From: Nitrosopumilus ureiphilus
Lineage (GTDB): Archaea > Thermoproteota > Nitrososphaeria > Nitrososphaerales > Nitrosopumilaceae
DNA: 64,000 nucleotides
Reading direction: 5' to 3'
NCBI RefSeq assembly: GCF_013407185.1
Contig: NZ_CP026995.1
Span: 276,841 to 340,840 of the forward strand
Shown: piece after piece, positions 61,794 to 64,000 of the stretch
Layout: each line of letters opens with the position of its first letter
Position numbering within the stretch: the first letter of the stretch is position 1
Translations under genes and position numbers: made by a program
Notes under the pieces: model-generated
The model's database searches: none
What the model was told of the DNA's origin: nothing
Seen by the model: only the letters and a program-made list of their open reading frames with translations

Positions 61794-62876
61794 ATGCCTG
61801 AAATCTGGTTAAATTATGGTATCACAGACGTTGTTTTAGATATAAGAGCAGAAAATTTAGAGCAAAAAATCGATTCTGATGGAAAAATTTTGGAGGATTC
61901 TGCTATAAATGAAAAACTCAACTCTCTTGATTTATCAAAACCTATGGAACTAGTAGTTTTACATAATTCAAAATCCATTCAAAAAATTATCTCTTCTCTG
62001 TTTATTTTGTGCGAGCAAAAATCAAAACCATTCCCGAAAATTTTTGCTGAGAAAAAAATATTGAATTTGGTCAAAGCAGGACTTCCTGAAGGAAGCTCAA
62101 TTAACGAATTTGATGACGTAGGCATTTCAAATTCAAATCTTGTATTTATGGGTGAGATGGAATTTGATGGATTATTTGGCTATGAAACTATTTCAACTCG
62201 CCTTCTCAAAAAATTTGGTTTAGATTCTATGCTTTCAGCATATGCTAAAAGACAAGGAAATTTGCCTGTACCAGGACAGCATCCTGAAAGTTTAGTAGAA
62301 GCAAAAAAATTCACTGATAATTTTGAAATTCAAGGTATTGAAATAGTTGCAAATTCTAAAGGCATGATTGATTTTTCAATAGGTCATCCATCTGAAACTA
62401 TTTCTACAACAAAAACCTTGGAATCCAACTCAATAAAAGATGTAGGGGAGCATAAAACTATGGTGATTAGTACCGGCAAGGATGCAAGTAATTTTGATTT
62501 AGGAAAATCCCTTTCGTCTCTTTGGAACTGTTCCAGTGCAATAAAAAAAGACGGTCTTGCAATTTTGGTGGCTGAATGTAAAGGTGGATTGGGATCTGAT
62601 GCAATTCAACAATACATTGAAGATAGATTAACTTTGGAGCAACTAAGAAATCCTACCAAATACATTAGTGGAATGGAAGATCTGTTATTTCTCTCAGAAG
62701 TACAAAAGAATTTTCAGATTGGTCTAGTTTCAATCTTGCCTGACTTTTATACCAAGAAACTAAACATGATTTCACTACCTGGAATAAAATATTCTATGGA
62801 TTATATTTTAAAAACACAAGGAGCAAGACAAAAGGTTGCAGTTGTTACAGATGGTGCTAGACTTTTACTAAGGTAA
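61794..62876 (+). CDS. LarA-like (DUF2088-type) protein
   Basis: This 360-aa protein starts EIWLNYGITDVVLDIRAENL like the N-terminal strand of nickel-dependent lactate racemase. It has PVPGQHPESLVEAKKFTDNF and a C-terminal half (TMVISTGKDASNFDLGKSLS, then KKDGLAILVAECKGGLGSDA) matching the LarA C-domain. The canonical catalytic pieces of LarA (GSHR, double His) are not evident, so it may be a non-racemase member. The assignment is by pattern. It overlaps the convergent M50 protease by 9 bp. Confidence 0.65.
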   Translation: MPEIWLNYGITDVVLDIRAENLEQKIDSDGKILEDSAINEKLNSLDLSKPMELVVLHNSKSIQKIISSLFILCEQKSKPFPKIFAEKKILNLVKAGLPEGSSINEFDDVGISNSNLVFMGEMEFDGLFGYETISTRLLKKFGLDSMLSAYAKRQGNLPVPGQHPESLVEAKKFTDNFEIQGIEIVANSKGMIDFSIGHPSETISTTKTLESNSIKDVGEHKTMVISTGKDASNFDLGKSLSSLWNCSSAIKKDGLAILVAECKGGLGSDAIQQYIEDRLTLEQLRNPTKYISGMEDLLFLSEVQKNFQIGLVSILPDFYTKKLNMISLPGIKYSMDYILKTQGARQKVAVVTDGARLLLR

Positions 62877-63974
62877 GAGATTTGGTAGAAAATCTGATGG
62901 TAATGGTGCACATAAAATTGCTAATCCTATAATTCCAATGTATGCAAGTTTTCTGTTTCTCGAAAGTGGTGAAATATCATCAAGTGGAGTTGCTCCAGGA
63001 TTTCTTGAACTCATAATGAGAATTAACATTGCCATTAACCAGTAATTTAACAAAACAAGAATTGCCATACTTCCAAAAGTTGCATATCTGTGAAGTTTTG
63101 GGCCAAGTAATGTTCTTGCCATATGTCCTCCGTCTAGTTGCCATGCTGGAAGTAAATTCAAAAACGTAATTAAAAATCCAATCCATGCTGCAAACATGAC
63201 TGGTGTCATGATTACCTCGTGTCCCTCTCCTCCTTTTCCAAACAATGCTAGGCTTGCAGTCATTAGTAGTGGCTCACCCTGATTCCATTCTATTAATTTG
63301 GATTCGGCAAATAACCCTGCTGCAATATCTTGCTCCAACATTGGTGCAGTATATGCTCCATAAATTGAAACTATAACTGCAATCACTAATCCTGCAATAG
63401 GACCTGCAATAGCAACATCAAACAAAATTTCCCGATTAATTGTTAATCCTTTTGACTGAATAAATGCACCAAATGTTGGAATTCCAATTACTGGTAACCC
63501 TGGAATAAAGTAAGGCCAAGTTGTTTTTAGTCTGTGTATTTTTGCAGCAATAATATGGCCCAGCTCATGAATTCCTAGAATTCCTAATAATGATAATGTG
63601 TATACTCCTGCCATTTCGAGAGGATCTCCAATTTCTATAATGGAATTAGTTCCTGATGTTCTATAGTATCCATCAATCATTACAAATGAAATTACGACTG
63701 CAAACAATATTCTGGGAGTCCACGAAGAACTCATCCATCTTCTCTGTTTTTTTGGTGAAAATTTCTGAATGATTACATATCTTCCACCATTCATCTCTTC
63801 TAATTTCCCTGCATAACTCCTATTCTCCAATTTTCTAGCTAAATCCTCAAACTTTGATTTGAAATCATAATCTTCTATTCGAAACTCTAAAGAAAACTCC
63901 GTTTTTGTAAAATCACTTACCTCAAATATGGATTTGACTAATGAAATAATGTTTTCTTGTGAGGCGTCTTCCAT
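62868..63974 (-). CDS. Site-2-protease-type M50 intramembrane metalloprotease
   Basis: This 368-aa protein has a soluble N-terminal domain (~1-80) followed by about eight hydrophobic segments. The zinc motif GIHELGHIIAAK (H136-E137-x-x-H140) lies in one TM and the third ligand in NLLPAWQLDGGHMAR. It cleaves membrane proteins within the bilayer, usually releasing regulators. The N-terminal domain differs from PDZ or CBS types. The target is unknown. Start ATG 63974. Confidence 0.94.
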   Translation of the reverse strand: MEDASQENIISLVKSIFEVSDFTKTEFSLEFRIEDYDFKSKFEDLARKLENRSYAGKLEEMNGGRYVIIQKFSPKKQRRWMSSSWTPRILFAVVISFVMIDGYYRTSGTNSIIEIGDPLEMAGVYTLSLLGILGIHELGHIIAAKIHRLKTTWPYFIPGLPVIGIPTFGAFIQSKGLTINREILFDVAIAGPIAGLVIAVIVSIYGAYTAPMLEQDIAAGLFAESKLIEWNQGEPLLMTASLALFGKGGEGHEVIMTPVMFAAWIGFLITFLNLLPAWQLDGGHMARTLLGPKLHRYATFGSMAILVLLNYWLMAMLILIMSSRNPGATPLDDISPLSRNRKLAYIGIIGLAILCAPLPSDFLPNLLP

Positions 63975-64000
63975 CTGTTAAACGCTACATCTTTCCATTA

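Noticed and set aside
1..64000. CRISPR arrays, cas genes or rRNA
   Set aside because: No regularly spaced direct repeats, Cas motifs or conserved rRNA segments were seen.

Overview
The window is low-G+C archaeal DNA and reads as the chromosome of a marine ammonia-oxidising thaumarchaeon (Nitrososphaerota, Nitrosopumilus-like). The evidence is an archaeal replisome set (RFC small and large subunits, GINS, MCM, Hel308), Alba, TFB, and an 11-subunit complex I without NuoEFG. An acetyl/propionyl-CoA carboxylase of the kind used in the 3-hydroxypropionate/4-hydroxybutyrate cycle is also present. Most genes sit about 25 bp downstream of a TATA-like box, so leaderless starts (often GTG or TTG) are common. 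This spacing was used to correct several starts. The organism assignment is inference from gene content.

Layout. 1-5.1 kb: replication block, with rfcS divergent from a tightly overlapping GINS-MCM-Hel308 operon. 5.1-8.9 kb: surface-sugar and metabolic genes (phosphoglycosyltransferase; ilvE, Gfo/Idh oxidoreductase, Trm112-like protein and acyltransferase as an operon). 9.0-12.25 kb: a two-gene insert flanked by about 51-bp inverted repeats, with a von Willebrand A protein and a calcineurin-like phosphoesterase fused to an aegerolysin-like domain. 12.3-22.9 kb: core metabolism, comprising FNR, tRNA-Ala, Alba, an isocitrate-lyase-family enzyme, an MFS transporter, PadR with a tandem-palindrome operator, sdhACDB, an Fe-S assembly factor and argH.

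23-35.5 kb is accessory DNA. Its left half has a 4-TM protein, a nucleoside deoxyribosyltransferase-like enzyme, a beta-propeller surface protein, a second Rossmann-like small protein and a trypsin-like protease fused to a DNA/RNA non-specific endonuclease. Three copies of a roughly 50-bp hairpin element lie between these genes. Two divergent tRNA genes follow, each with a ruined tyrosine recombinase beside it. The right half is a 5.4-kb island bounded by a 14-bp direct repeat of the tRNA-Asp 3' end. It holds small regulators, a metal-binding lipoprotein-like SBP, a response regulator and several pseudogenes.

35.5-64 kb returns to core functions: a GluTR-like protein lacking the catalytic Cys, a second FNR, inositol phosphatase, rfcL, the biotin-dependent carboxylase (carboxyltransferase, biotin carboxylase, BCCP) and peroxiredoxin. 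These are followed by the nuoABCDHIJKMLN operon, a GGPP-type prenyl synthase, and tRNA-Glu carrying a 15-nt intron in its T loop. The final part has a CADD-like protein, a CAT-anticodon tRNA, a methyltransferase, TFB, a 41-aa zinc ribbon, a candidate C/D box sRNA, pyrE, a LarA-like protein and an M50 metalloprotease.

The best candidates for undescribed biology are the protease-nuclease fusion and its NDT/TIR-like neighbours, the vWA/phosphoesterase-aegerolysin insert, and the hairpin element family. None of these could be checked against databases here.
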